64,000 bases of DNA from Lomentospora prolificans (Eukaryota; Ascomycota; Sordariomycetes; Microascales; Microascaceae), in NCBI GenBank assembly GCA_029532625.1, contig JARFXM010000008.1, forward strand, positions 2,294,001-2,358,000, read 5' to 3'. Below the pieces are notes generated by a model. The model searched no databases. It was not told the origin of the DNA and was given only the letters and a program-made list of their open reading frames with translations. Of the stretch, positions 26,157 through 40,600 are shown in pieces. Position 1 is the stretch's first letter. The number at the start of each line of letters is the position of its first letter. Both the position numbers and the translations under genes were made by a program.

Positions 26157-26540
26157 CTACAATTTAGACTTGGTCTCGTACGACCGGCGCCAGTAAAAGT
26201 CGGGCGTGTTGATGTGGTCATACAAAGCATCGTGGATGATCATCTTCCCTTCCGAGCCAGACGCCAGCAAGCCTCAAATGATGTCCACATCCTCGCCCTT
26301 CCCACACAAGCCGCAGTTGTAGTCTGCCATCACACGCCGCTAGCGACCACTGACCTGCGGCTCGTCCATGTCGTCATGGTGCCACCACGGTACGGCATAG
26401 ACTGGACTGCCATGCAGCTAACACCACCCAGCGCATCATTTGAGCAAGAACACCTTCAATTCGAGCGCCATCTCTCCCGCATACGAAGTATCAGTGACGA
26501 TCTTACTGGTTCGTTGTCGAAAGGGTAACCAATCCTCTTA
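26157..26540 (-). pseudogene. spliced gene relic with two in-frame stops
   Basis: Read on the minus strand, an exon ending at 26507 (frame ending IGYPFDNEP) joins in phase through a GTAAGA...TTAG intron (26506-26418, 89 nt) to a second exon 26417-26157. The second exon has strong G/C third positions and a protein-like reading with WWHHDDMDEPQ, a CGLC pair and a C-terminal FYWRRSYE. Two stops interrupt it: TAG at 26342-26340 (flanked by CGC and CGG) and TGA at 26276-26274. Both could come from single C-to-T changes in Gln and Arg codons. The reading stays in the same frame across both stops, as expected for a recently damaged gene. The family is not recognised. No real branch site was seen in the intron, and the 5' end is unknown. 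A long + strand ORF over the same bases (26049-26528) is taken as its shadow. Confidence 0.33.
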
Positions 26541-29500
26541 GCACTCCCGCCACTTTTTTTCTTTTCACTTTGGCACTCGTTACGTCCAACGAACCAGATT
26601 GCCGATTCGGAGCGGGAAGACGAACGGCTGGGGGCCTGCAACGCGGGGAAAGGAGGGCGGGGACAGCGAGAGCGTGGATATAAGGGAACCAGTAAGAATC
26701 GGATCCATCTTTTGGACATTTTTGGGGGCGTGGCCAGAGCAAAAGGTCCCCTAAGAATTTCTTTTCTTTGGGTTTCTCTGACTGTGCATGTGCTTTCCTC
26801 ACCTTAAAAACATCGCAGGAGCGTTAGATCGGGGCCGAACCAAGGTTGGGTGTATCTCGGAAACCAGGCGGGTAGGTTGGATATCCAGAAGAGGGAGGTC
26901 CAAAAGCCTCCAGCTGCAAGTTGAGGGCCAGACCTTGTCGTAAAACTGCTTTGAATAGCCTGGGGCATGAATGGGGGGAGTGAACAACGTAATCCTACCC
27001 TTTCAAGAGGCAAAAATGTGAGCACTAGATGGCCTGAAAAGCGTGGTGGCTAGTGGTGGCTATTCTTGGCTTGTTCTTTTTTCTTTTTTTTTTTTCTCAT
27101 AACCCTCTTTTTCGCCGCACGAACTACGTTCACGCTCCATTTGCTTGCGGTTCAATCCCCCAAAGATACTTGGCAGCACCACCTCTCCCTCTTCGATTCT
27201 CTGGCTTCGTTCTAGCGGCCTTTCTACACTGCTTGTCGCGGCTGCTGCCATTTAAGCTTGAGACGGCGCCCACACACCCAATTATCCTTACATATGGATG
27301 CCCCTCCTCTTGCGCGAGGGAATGTGTATGTGAGCGTATGTGAGGAAGACGGAGAGGGTCCGAGTGCTATTGTACCTTACCTCTCCGAACTCGCGAACAT
27401 GCGCTGCAGGGCGGCCTTTCGAAGTAGGTGCAGCCGTACGCCACTGAAGGCGCGTGACCATCATCCGTGCCTGCTTTACGATGTACGTTCCTATTGAGAT
27501 GGAAAAAGAGATCTGAGCAGAGAAAGTGTGGAGGTCTCCATTACTTTGTCGTATGGCATCGGGATCCAGTTTTTTGCAATCTACCTGCCGAGCTCTAGGG
27601 AGCTTTTTTTTTTTTTTTTTTTTTCTCAAGCGCCTGTCCCGGAGTGCCGCTACTACAACGTTTCGTGTTGTCTGCGTGCGACACTGGAGAAATACTCGGG
27701 GATGGCGAACGCCGTCTCTTCTCTTACAGGAGATGCGGGCTAACACGCCGAATCTTATGATGTGTTGTGCGATGCTGCCTAGAGGTTTCGTCGAGATGCT
27801 TGGTGCGCGGGTTGATGCCAGGAATCATCCAATCAGGGAGGTGAAACCAAGTCGAAACAACTTCCCGCAGCAGTGGTTGTTCGTTGTTTGTGCAGGCACA
27901 GTGGGTTTGTCCGAAGTACAGTGGGAAGAATGTAGCGCTGAGGGGCAACCCTTCCTACTGTCCGCAAATGGAGGGGAACACTGCGACGGGCTGTCAAGGT
28001 TGCTATTACGAATTCCACAGTGCTACGGCAACAGAGTGGTGTCGATCACCGGCCTAATCTCGCCCGCACGACTTACATCATCGATGCCAGTCACGACATG
28101 GTCAAATCACAGCAGTTTTGTACTGGCTGGGGCCACTATCTATGGCTGCAAGGAACCAAGTTATCGCGATGCAGTCTCGAATATGAGCTTCATGCGAATG
28201 AACCTCGCGTCTTGCGGGCGTGCAAAGGCCCTCTTTTAGGAGATACCAATTTTTTTTTCCGTCGTCCTATTCTGCTCTCTCGAAGGTTAAAGAGGAAAGA
28301 AGCTCGCCATCGCCCCCCTGGGAATTTTATCCTGTCGATAATAATGACTAGGGTGGGTAATCCACCGCTGGAGAAAGGGCTGATGCTGCACATCAGAACT
28401 ACCCTTGTCCTACTTCGTAGATAGATGGGCGCCCGTCATGAGTTGAGGGGGCTACAGGAGTCAGTGGCAGCGTCTGTTCGCGTGCATGGGGAGGGTGTAG
28501 ATTATACTAGAGGTAACAAAAGCACACTTGGAATTAATGAAAACATCACCCGTGTCCCCCCCAAGGGGGGCAAAGAGGCAGGGAAGATGAGGTGCGAGGA
28601 GGAAAGATGAGATGCCCCGGAGGGATTAGGTCGGAGGCGGAGTGAAATTGTATCTGGGGGGAGGGGGGTTTGCCTGCCTGTCAAACGCCGGACCAAAGAC
28701 AGGCGCGAGATTCAGCTTGGACGCGGCCGTCGTCTTTAGGCGACGCACCTCTTTTCGTCCTGCAAGTAGCGTTTTTGGCCCTTCCCTTGCCGTGCAGTTT
28801 GCCAGATGCGAGTTCTCATAAAGGTTGCGGCAAGTTTCGCAAGGCCGGTTTGAGGAAAGCGCCAGAAAAGGCACCAAGGCCTGCGAGAGCCCGCGCGCTG
28901 CTGCGCTCTTCGTCAAGAGGAACTAAACTCGTTTAGGTGTGACCAGGTACGGAAGTCGCGACTCTCCTTCCCCCTTTCTATCTTTGCTTGACCTGAACTG
29001 CGCTATAAAAAAAAAGAAAGGCTATCTGCACGATCTATTTGCCGTTTCGTCTTCCCAATCTGTTTAGACTCACTAATAATGCTCTCTGCAAAATGGCCCA
29101 ACAGAACCCAAGCGTCATGGCTGGTGGCAATCTTTCCCCTTGGTCAACCACACCCCAGCTCTGAGGCTTGGAGAGGATCCTTCCATTCATGTTCTTCGCT
29201 CGCTTCTACGCCCTTGTGACGGGGACTAACCCCACGTTGGTCGCGACAGGTACCAGCGTCGCATGTCTGTGTGTATGCGAGTTATCCGGCCTCATTATTA
29301 CAGATCAGTCACATAAAGTCGAGAAAGGTCCGAGGGTTATCCTCGCGTTCGCTGATTTGACATATCAAGAGGGTGATGGGAGGAGTCTTATGCCTATTCT
29401 GTTTTTGGTGTTATCAAGACCGTGTTTGTCATCGCACTGTATAATCGCCGTACTGTACATGAAGCACCAAGTAATTCTTCTTTCAGTGAAGGTATTTTGC

Positions 29501-31377
29501 GGGGTCGAAACAAGGGTCTCTACTTGGCACTGTTACCCTCTCCAATCTTGGAGGCGGAAATTCTGGAGGATGAATGGCTGGACACAGGCAACGCTGCGGC
29601 ACTGGGGAGATGAGCAACACACATGGGCTTCACAGGCCATGGATGTCTCGTTTGTCGAGACCCTCACCTGCCCCACCATAATTAACTAGCCTGGACCTTG
29701 TCCGTGATCGCGGCCTGGAAACTTCCCGTCGTCTGAGAGCAGGGCCCACCGCTGCTCTTCTCGAAGGGCTTGCGGGGAAACACGAACTACGAAGGAAGAC
29801 AGGCCGTTGATACATTGCCCTGCCTCCGGCTTGTGGTTCTTCCGTGCGACAGAATATGCTGTTTCTGGCCTAGGAGAACCCTCAAGATTCAGGCCTTGTT
29901 CCTTCCTACGCTAACCAGCTCTCCCCCTCTGCACAAAGTTATGGCGCAAACAAACGACCGTTTCGGGAGGGCCATTGAAAATCGAGGGCAATGGATAACT
30001 GTGGTGGACACACTCTCTTGAGAAGGCAAGGTCAGTCCGGATGAAGAGATGTTTTGAAAGCGGTGTTACCCACCTATTGTTAGAAGCCCTTTTTGGCGAC
30101 TTGATAAAAGAACGATAACGCGGAAACAGTAGAGAGAACCACCGAAGGAGGGTGTAAAGCCTGGTGGAGTGTCTGTCTCGTCATTAACTTCACGTCGCAT
30201 GCGTTTCGTGCTGCCCAACCCACATGGGCAGAGAGGGTAATAGAACAGGCCGTCTGGTTTAAGAAGCCACTTTAACTCGGCCGTACCCTCGCCGGAGCGT
30301 CACCATCCCTTGTGGGAGGTTGCGGGTTCCCAGGAGCCTTCGCCTCGGTGCCCATCCAATATCGGGAAGAAAAAGAGGTGGTCGGCCTTTCTACCTCCCC
30401 ACCCAAATTTCGTCGAAAGGCCAGCTACGAACCAACGAAACCTTGCGGCGCCCATACTTGGAGTGTGCCACAAGTGTACGAGGCCGATGTGTTGGCGACG
30501 CTACTTTCTTCATTAGTGTTCCCCAAACCCGCCTCGTTGGTACGATAGGAGTAATAGATCAGACTTGGCTTACTGCAAAACAACACCGCCATCATCTTTT
30601 TCTGATTTAAATCTTGGTTCTCGTTTCCTGGAGGCCAAGGCGTCATGAGTTCGCGTCAGTTGAGGGCAGAAAGCTAAGGGCGAACGTCAAGTGTGATCGC
30701 CTTACCGTCAAGTCCAAGAAAAAAACCTGTCTTCACTGTTTCAAACTATACCATGAAGCAACTATAGAACGGTGAGGCGCAAATGTGAGACTCTGGTTTG
30801 CTGCGAGATGCAGGTACCCTCGTGTGGTCGAGCCACCAGTTCTTCCCAGAAAACCAAAATCCAAGAGACAAGGCCGTTGAAGTATTATTTACTTTGCCAG
30901 CACACACTTGCGCGTTTGACCCTTTTTTCTTTCTTTCCTTGCCCGCGCTACATCACGTTGTGGGATGGCAAACTATATCGGGAGACGAAAAGGAGCGGCA
31001 GGAGGGCAAAAAGGGGGAGGAGAATCTATCTGGTCTTGCCCGAGAAGTGCAGATGACCCTTCCCTTGTGCATCTTAAAGTAACATAGACATAGACGAGGG
31101 CTCATATCCTCATGGGTTTGAAGCTTCTCTGGGAAGTTCCTGTCCAACCCGCTGGCTCTGCGTTGCCGCCTCTGCAGCGACAACTTTGCTTCCTGGGAGA
31201 TCTGCAGCCTCTTGTGTCTCACCCCGCTGGGGAGAAATATCATTGAGCCTTTCTTGGTGGCCCCGCTCCCTTTCTCTTCCCCTGGCGCGGCACGGGACAA
31301 TCCTGATAAACTGATAAGGTGCCGAACCTACTATTTCTTTCTTTTCTACTTAATGTCTCCCCTGCTTAGGCTAAAAT

Positions 31378-31407
31378 GAGAGAGAGAAAGAGAGAGAGAG
31401 AAAGAGA
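31378..31407. repeat. (GA)n microsatellite
   Basis: Near-perfect GA dinucleotide run with two AAAG interruptions. Similar GA tracts occur at 38484-38508 and 42753-42769. Confidence 0.85.
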
Positions 31408-32622
31408 CTAAAGGGAAAGGGGAGATGCAAAAATCTGGACCCATTTCCCGCCCTGCAGGTTCCGGACGCGGCCCCCAAGAACACTTTATCTTTATATACA
31501 AGGAAAATGTTGTGCGAACGTGCAAAAGGTGCAGATACCCGGCTCGCTTCCTGTTTGAGGTTAAGATGGATGGATTCGGATATTGAGGAGTCTCCGCTTT
31601 CGATAATATGTTGGTTGTTTACGCGGGAGAACACGTTTTTTTTCTTATTTTCTATTTGCCTTACGAGTTACCCCTGCCTCTCAACAAAGTGAGGTGGTAA
31701 CTTAAACGTCTAGATTATTCTGGCCTCGCTAATGGGCCGCGTTTGAATTTGTTCTTTTGCCTTCTTTTGCGATTTCCTTGGTCTGGGCAGCAATGTGGGG
31801 TTGGCAAAGAGCCAGGCGAGAGAGAGGGGGCCGTTGAATGGAAAAAGCAATGGAAGATTTTGCTCTCCGACCATCGAAACTCTGTTGGGGGCCGGAATCA
31901 GGTCTGATCTTGGGTCTCCTACTCAGTGATTCCCCGCAGCTCTGAGTCTGATTGTCTCTGCAAAGTCGAGATGGCTGGCTCTGAACAAATCCTTGCTCCC
32001 GCAGTGCAGGATGTGTAATACTCAACTAATTGTCCGATGTCGTCCTCGTGAGCTGTCGCTTCTCCAGCCCCGCCGTTCACGCCAAAAACGCAAGCTTTCG
32101 ATGTCGCACCGCCCACGTCCGCTCGACAAGCGCCCGCAACGGGCGCACGCGCATCTCAACAGGAGTTGATGGTGGTCCAACCCCCCGACGCGCTCTCCAA
32201 GTATTAGACAGAGGCAGCATCAGCCAGCTCTGGGAGTGCTTGACCCATGCGAACCCGTGAGCTGTCGGCGGGGTTTAGGTGGTCGTTGCTGGGCCGGGCC
32301 TGAGTTCTAAGGGGGGCAATGTGGCTCGCTAATCGAATAATTTGGGTTGGAGGGCGATTTGTTACTGGTGGGCAATCGTCAGGGGGCCTCTTTCTGGTCA
32401 AGCTCATCTAATGAGGAAGGCCAGCATGCTACTGTATCTGCTTTTTGGCTGGTCTCCGACGCTACAACGACGTAAGGGCAGTGTACTACAAACAGAGCCG
32501 CCAGCCTATAGTACTATATTTACAGCACTAGTCTGCAAATGCGGTACACGATTAATCAATCAATTGCTTCGACTCTACCTGTACAGCACTTGCGAACATC
32601 CCCTAATTCTACCATCCTCCTC

Positions 32623-32664
32623 TTCCTAACATCCAACGCTAAACCAATTCCTAACATCCAACGC
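32623..32664 (+). repeat. 17-bp direct repeat
   Basis: TTCCTAACATCCAACGC occurs at 32623-32639 and again at 32648-32664, a period of 25 bp. Both copies are exact. Confidence 0.85.
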
Positions 32665-35600
32665 CAGCTAAGCAGTTACTAATACGTAAGGTCTAAGGCT
32701 GGGTTGCATCATTGTCGCGCCAGGCTCTACACAACCTAATCTCGGCAAACGTGTATGTGTGGGGTGTGGGTAACTTTTCTTCTTTAGCTTCTGCGCGCTC
32801 CGTACTCTCTCCTCTCTTTAGTCAAGGGTGCCGGGTCTTTTTTGTCCTAGCCTTTCCTATTTCCCAATAGCTTCGTTTTCTTCTAGCCGAGCTCTAGCTG
32901 CGATCGTCGTGCTTCTCTTCTCAGCTCTAAACAATACAAATTACGAGCAGCTGGCTGGAGAGTGGAGGTACTTGGAAGGGAGGAGGGGAGAAAAAAAAAA
33001 AAAAGAAACCTTTGAGCCACATGGCGGGCTAGGGCAGAGAAAGAGTCTAGAGGCCAAGCGAAGCTTCGAAATACGCCGAAAAGGTTTAGCGAGGGCGGTC
33101 GATGCCTGTTTTGGCGATTCAGCAGACCTCGTTGCTGCCCTTGGAGCCCTATCTTCTTCCCTCTGCTAGGGGTGTTTAGTTAGAGCACTGGGGACAGGGG
33201 GAGGAAAGGACCTTACAGCCACTCGAGAACAGGGGAGAGACGACAGGGGGGAAGGGGTGTCCTGTGGTCAGGAACAGTGGACTGAGGTGCAGATTGCATG
33301 GACTACAGTATCAGCGAGCCGTATACATCCATGCATGACGATGGATGTTCTCCGTATGAGAAGCCACCTGCGAAGGGGAGGATATACAGAGGGGGTGTAC
33401 TGTGCTGGACAGCCCTGGAGGCTGGCTGTGTGGTACAACTCGGTACATTACTAGACTTACCGGGGAGGCCCTGAACGACAAGAGATTTCGAGTATAAATC
33501 TGCGGCAACGGCATACAGGCCATGGTGCAAGGATGGGCCGAAAGGGAGAAGAGAAGAACAACTATTGAGGCTCGCCAAAGTTTGCACTTTGAATGAATGC
33601 CCCGCCCTGGACGCTGGCTATTAGTACAAATGCCTCTCTACTTGTACAAGGGCATTCTTCTACGTTAAGCCATCTCTCACAAGGTGTAATTTCGAACCCT
33701 TGGTGGGCTAGCTCTATGAATGTTTCGTGCTCACTAAGGTTAACCGAGTCTCAACTAGTGCTAGCGAGTTGTGAGCTAATTGAAGACGACTCGAAGTAGC
33801 GCTCATCTGCACTTCTCCAAATCGTCAATTCGAGCCGTTCCCCAATATATATTAGGAAGCCTTCTTTGGTTTACCCCTCCCTGTCGCGTCAGTTAGGGTC
33901 AAGTGTTGAGCATTAGAGTTAGAACCCGATTCGGATAGACAAGGAAAAAAACTTGCATGCGATGAAAAAAGAATATGATGTGTCACACAACTATTCTCGA
34001 TGCCCACAACTTGACACATCCGAAAGAGCCCTGGCTCCCGTCGTAACCGAATGCCACATCTCGACAGTAGCGTGCTTTTCGTCTTTACCTTGTGAGCGGT
34101 CTTTCCCTAAAGTCTCTTGCCGAGAAAAGGGAACATCCTCCCCCCAGCCTAGGGTTGTGTCCATAGACTTGCAGTAGTGCGGTTTTCAAGTTACTTTGTG
34201 TTTCGAATTCTGGTGAGGATAAACGTCAGCTTTCTTGGGCTGCAACCCACAATGCCTCTCTTCCCACGCACCGCTGCCAAGTACGGAGTCTACGCATACC
34301 CTTGAACCTATGTACCCTAGCTTTTCATTCCCACCCTAGTCTCGACGTCTGTTCACAACTGTGGAGAAGGCTGTCAATGACTTCTTTTTCTTCATTTCTC
34401 CTTCGCAAGCTCGCCGGGGTCGCGCGGACTAAGGAGCTAACCTCCAGGTCCTTCGCTCCTTGGCCAGCTTGCAGATTAGCAACCCCTGTATCGGCGGGCC
34501 AGCCACTAACACGAGAGATATTGGTGAGGAGGAAGAAATGGAGGGGAGCAAGGATTTCTACTTGGAAGCTCTTCACTCCAACTCTGGTCCTGGACAAGAT
34601 CTGCTCTCGTGGGACCAGGGTGGAAGACATCATGTTGGACCCTAGTTTTCAGAATCCTACACCGCGAACTTGGTGAAAGAGGCCCAGGCATGGATCTGGA
34701 GAGGGAGGTGATCTTTTTCCGGAAATTTTGAAGATGGCCCAGTTATTTCTGACACCTCATCTATAATTGCGCATGTTGGAGAGAGCAAACAGCCCTCCCC
34801 AAATTTCTTTGCACTGCCCTAGTCCCGATCCATCTGTGCTTCTCGCTGGGATACTGGTCCAGCCCTGTAAGTTGTGGAGCCGAAGGGGACCTCAAATCCC
34901 CTTTGCTTTTTTTTTTTTCTTACTATACGCGTTGGAGAAAGGGACCGAATAACGTCAGGCCCGCCCCGAAAAATAGGGGAGCTGGACTCTCGGCTCCGTT
35001 TGGTAGTACGATAAATAACTTGTCATTGTCGATCGACCAGGACCCTGAGGAAATGACGGAATAGATTCTATGTCTACTAGTAGTGCGCTGCTATTTCTTC
35101 TCGTGATACTATCAGGGACCCTTGTTTCACAAGATCCGGTCTGCAAGAGCCTAGTCGCAAAGGGCAGGGGAAACGCCGACGGGGTCAATGAACACCAAAA
35201 GACGCTCGAGTGGAAACTAGACTGCGAGCGCGCAACTACAGGACGGACTGGCTAGCTTTGATGCGTGTTCGTGTCAGCGAGATGCGGAGAAGCAGCCTCA
35301 AGAATGCGGTCGCCAAGTCATCAGGTGCACACAAACGCTATTATTAGTGTCCGTTGGAGAGGAGAGGGGATAATGTAATACTACGTGCTCCGCGACGATT
35401 ATTGCTCAGCACCAGTCACACGAAAAGACGGAATGCAAGTTTCGCCGATAAGCCCTGGTTTTCGGGGCAGGCTTGTACCCCCCCTTCCCCTCTTTACTGA
35501 TTAGGGTTCCCTTCTTTCCCTTATCACGTTTCGGTCCTAATCGATAACGAGCGGGGTGATGGGAAATTGCATGGAGGGCGAGTCCAAGAGGGAGGGGGGA

Positions 35601-38600
35601 AAATGTTGCAACGAAAAAAAAGATGAAGTCAGGGACCCCTTTTTACCTGAGTTGAGCAATCTTTGGTACTATGATCACAGACCACGGATATCTGAAAACA
35701 ATTGGGTGGGGGGGGAGGGGGGGGATTTCTCGTCAAGGCAGATAGTAGCAACAGGCGCAAGGCAACCTCATGCTGGAGCTTACTACGGAGATCCAGCCTG
35801 TCAGAGTGCCTCTTTTCGGCGCGTTTGAAACCGGGTACGCCAGAGGGAAACTCGTTTGGGGCACAGTCGGTTCCTGGCGATCATTTGCCCCCCCCCCCCC
35901 CCCCCCTTTCTCCCTTTCTCTTAGCGTGGCATCGTCTTTGCCTTCCCTTGCCCTCATTACACCTCGCCTGATAGCCTGGCTAGCTCTATGTCCGCGCTGT
36001 GTTTGTTTTAGTGCACGCCATTATGTTTTCTATCGATATGCAACCCGGAAAAACCGGTATGGTCGCAGACAGGCACCGACTAGCGCCAAGGAACGGTGAG
36101 GGGATGGTTGGGCTTTGAGGCTGTGGGAGCACTCCTGTAGACTTGATTTCTCACATCTCAGCTTTCGTACCTTGTTTGTTCGTTGTGAAATATCAATGTT
36201 GCTGACCAACTTTTACACTCGCGAGAAAGAGAAAGGGGCTCAAATTGTTAGTCGGAAGACAGAAATAAGATAATCATTACGTTCTCGCTGGACTGGGATA
36301 CCCAAGCCTCTACCTTCGTAGACCAGGGCTCTTCCCCTTCCCATCTCGCGTGGCATCCCCGTCACAATGAAAGCTGTCTGAAGGATTTAGGACTACCCTT
36401 GAAAGAATGTGGAAGTCGACAAGGCACATTCGCACTACTACTGCCGATATTCCGTTCTCGCGATGACGCTGAAAGGAAACAAGATCTAGATTGAATCTTC
36501 ATGCGTTGCACGAGGGTGAAGGAGGCGGTTTACTGGATGAGACTCTGGATGATACTGTAGGATCACAGATACGCATGTTACAGGCATTCTAGTCACCGCG
36601 ACGTGATGAGAGAGCATCGGCACCTAGGTTTCGAGCCAGGCTCAAACAAGAAAACGCCCAAAAAGGTCGTTTCTCCCGTTGCTTGGTCTCGTCTGACATA
36701 TTGAAAGAGGAAAGGCGCCAAAATAATTGTGAGAAACCGGATCGCAAGAACCGGGGTGGGGCATCCTTCTCTTCCGGCAAACTTCAGACATGTAGCAATA
36801 AACTCGGGTAACGAGAGAGGAGTTATGCGATACTCCGATATCGAGGCCGATAAATTGAAGCGATACACTGTGGGGAATTCTCGAGCGAACGGATGATTGT
36901 AATCTAGCAGCCCAATGTGGGACGGCCCCGAATTACGGGCTTCCTGTGCTTCCTTGCCGAGGGGTTAGGATTCCCTTCCTCGGACCTCAGGACTCGAAGC
37001 TGTTTGGCGATCGTTGTTAATTTCAAAAAAAAAGGGTTACCTCATGGCCCATGGATGAGGGGCTGGACCCTGTCCCCTTGTCGAGGTCGAGAAGAAAAAA
37101 AATAATGACGAGGACGCCGGACGGGAAGGATACTTTATTGGGCAATAAGGAGAAACGCTGGAGTCTGTTCCCCGGCAGCGGCTGGCCCTCCTTCGACCCA
37201 CACTGGGAGGCATTCCTCACAGCCCTAGAGTCGCAATTATACCCCTTCTAACACCAGTAGACAACCGAGAATGAAAAAGACGCTCAAAGGTTCTTAATAG
37301 TGCCAAGTATATCCGCCAAAATTCCAGGATTCCGACAGGGATGTGGTCCGTCCGGCCCTATATCATCCCCGTATTAAGGGTAGCTGGCTGTCAAACTCGG
37401 ACCTTATAGCGGCCGACTGCTATTAATATTATCGAGGGAGAAGAGCGACAGTGAATCGAGACGAAAGCCAGAGCGCTGGCCAGCTGGCTATAGGATGTAC
37501 GGACCACCCTATAATTCACGCCGTCCGCTTCTGCTAATATTTGTTCGCCCGCCCACGCTACCACCCCTCCTTTCTACCACGTCACATGTCGTTTCATTGG
37601 AACTAGAGGAACAAAGGACAAAAAAAAGGGAGCAGACGATACCAGGCCGGAGTCTTGGTGGTAGAGGAGGAGGAAAGAAGGGGGGATGGGGCAGGAGGGG
37701 CAATACAAGCTGAGTTCCAATATTATCGACGACGAAAAGGATCACATCCAATTGGGCCGGGCAGGATTGGTTCCGCACAGCTACACTCAAGGAGTGTATT
37801 ACCAGTTCGATCATGGAGGGTCGCACACAAACGGGCGGGTCTCGAAAATGGGGCCATATTTGCCATGTGGCTTGGGGCAACGCAAGCTTAAAAGGGAAAG
37901 CAGAAGGGAAAAAAGGTCACCCAGAGGTTTAAACTGTTGTCCCCCCATGCGGACCTCGTCTCCTTGTACATAGGTGGTACTTGCAGGCCACCACGCCGTT
38001 CCGGGCCAACCACCCCCATGACGTCTTCCAATTCGGGATATGTGGAGGAAGCCTGTGGCTCATTGGGAGCGTTGATTGGTCAATTGAATTTCGGGGTTTG
38101 AACCCAGCCCGGGCAGACACACAATCCGGTTCCGCAACGGGTACCGCTTGGTGGCGATCTTAGTATTTGGGCAAAAAAGGAGCATCGACAAAAAGGGTTT
38201 AAGATTCAATTGGCATTGTAGCAATTGACAGTAACAGTGGTAACATCACTGACTGGGTGGAAATGGATGCTTGACTTGTTGGCCTGGGCCTTGAAGCCAA
38301 GCTCGGCCGTAGCCCCGGCCCTGGCCCTGGGAAAAGCCGCATTTCGTGCGTGGACTCGACGATGCGGCCGCAAATCTCTGGCTGGCGGCGATGGGTGGTG
38401 CCCTCCGATACTCCTGCAACACAAGCAGACTGGTCTCCAGAGCGGAGATAACGATAACACAACTGGACATGGTCATGGGGCTTGAGAGGAGAGAGAGAGA
38501 GAAAGAGACGGATAAAAACAGGGGTAGAGGTGCGCAGAAAATACGTTGGGTGCGATGGAAAAGATCGCTGTTGAATCAGCCTCCAGCAACGACTCCCGTT

Positions 38601-40564
38601 CTCCCATGATATCATCAATTTTAGTTACATGGAGAGACTTTGCATGTGCGACGATGACTATCTTGCATACTCGCACCGTGAGCATGCAAACACAATGTAG
38701 AAGAGCGGACATTGAAGGCGGAAAATGGGAGGGAAGGCGCGCTCCTGCCGGCTGACTCGAGCGCGCAGCTTACTACTACTAAAGTGCTGGGCTGGGAGCT
38801 GCACTTGCCGCGCTGCGCGAGCGCCTCGAGGTAGAGTGATTCTTAGTATTGTAGAGGTACATGCCTTTTCATAGCTTTCGCTTGGCCCAGGATCCATTTA
38901 AGTTGCGCTACACCAGCGGAGCGAGAGAGAGGAGATCGTGGTCGTTGGGCTTGGCTTGGGGCTGTGGCATATGTAGCGTCGTCCTCGGAGGATAGTTGCC
39001 TTTTTGTACCTGACGCATTCGCAGCTGCGAACTCTTAACTAGGTCGCTTTTATCTCCGAGGTGGGTTTGGCGAGTCGAGACAGGCACGAACTGGTCTTAG
39101 CAAATCGTTTCGCGACCTCGTGGACGCGATTGCAAGCGTTCCCCCCACCACTAAAGCGAAGTTGTGTGGTGGCATACAGATGGGTGGAGGAGAGAGAAAA
39201 AGTTGTCTCCACAACGGGGACATTAACTGGATTGGGACATGTATTTCCATTAGCCTTTTTTGGTTTTCGTAAACTGGCTGCTGATGGCATCCACTAATAG
39301 TGTTGGATCCTATACTACTAGTATTAATATGCGAAAACGAACTTGCACTACTTGGTAGTCTCCGTCGAAACAGAGTTGGGCTTAGCTCATTCTCGTCTCT
39401 CCACTGTGGATCCTCTCTCGGAGCTTAACACGCGATGGAAAGTCCCGCGGAGAAAGCTCTCCCATTGGCGAGCGCTCCATAATTGACTGTAAAACATGAT
39501 AACATGAACCTGGTTCTTCCTGGCAGGGCAATAGGGGTAAAAGGGAAAGGGTGAAATATAGCCCAGGCATCTCACCCTAGTGCTGGGACTCTTCTCTTAC
39601 TTGTGAAGAAAACTCAACGAACTAAACATGGACATGGCGGCCTCTTTTGAGGTGCCAGAGGCTACATTCCTACGAAGTAAACTTTGTAACAAATATGGAC
39701 GCTAAACTAGCTTGATGCACCCTCACCATCCTTCTGACTTCGGATCCGAAAGTGGGTCAGAAAAGGAGATTAGACGCTGCGACCAGTTGATGCGACCGAG
39801 CATGCGTACTCGTAGGTCGAGTAAGAAAGATAATTTTGATGTTGGCCGCCACAACATGGGTCATCGCTAAAATATTGCGATTCCCGAGATAGATTACGAT
39901 ATCGGGAAGAGCAGCGCCGTATCGGAACTCGGAACAGCTCCCCCGGGCGGCAGTGACCAGGACGGATGTCGTCAGCTTATGGAAGAATTATCAAGAAAAA
40001 AGAGAAAATAAACAGGGGAAGAAGGGGGGGGGGGGGCAAGGCAGCGACTTCAATGACTTCTTTGTCCGTGCCGCCTCGCGTCCATGCGCCCGGTGAGGGG
40101 AGAGACTGGACGAACCAGCTCGCCGGTAACTCGGCGAGAAAGGGGATGTGAGCGAACGTGGCTTTTCTGTGGCCCTGGGAACGGGACGGTGGAATTTTTG
40201 GGAAGAGATGATTCACCGAGTTTCTTAGAGAGGGGAAGATGATGCAACGGTGTGTTGGTCCTGGGAAAGCTCTTCGGGTTCGCATGTTGCTTTCCTTATT
40301 TGTCCGGGCCATAGAAGCTGGAACATGCGTGGCTTTTCCTTGGCCTCAGTCCCTCATTCCATCTATTCATAGACATAATAGCCGATAAAGGACGCAACAA
40401 GAGCAATTACGGCCGCACTTTGGATAAGGGAAGGCGGGAAAGAGGGTGGAAACAGAGTTGGTCCGGCTCCGGGGTCGGTGAGCGGGAGCATACGTTTTAA
40501 CGAAGCTGGCCAGTCGCAAAACTCTTATCTAATATGGCTGGCGTTCTTCTGGCCTCGTACGCCG

Positions 40565-40600
40565 ACCTATCCGCAGCTCCCAACCTATCCGCAGCTCCCA
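40565..40600 (+). repeat. perfect 18-bp tandem duplication
   Basis: ACCTATCCGCAGCTCCCA is present twice head to tail without mismatch. The absence of mismatches suggests a recent duplication or slippage event. Confidence 0.9.

Noticed and set aside
27526..28239. 237-codon + strand ORF
   Set aside because: It is read through a 21-nt T-run as poly-Phe, has a Cys/Ser-rich translation and lacks codon bias.
38093..38106. GGGTTTGAACCC, similar to a tRNA B-box
   Set aside because: It is simply a palindrome; no A-box, anticodon arm or acceptor stem could be built around it on either strand.
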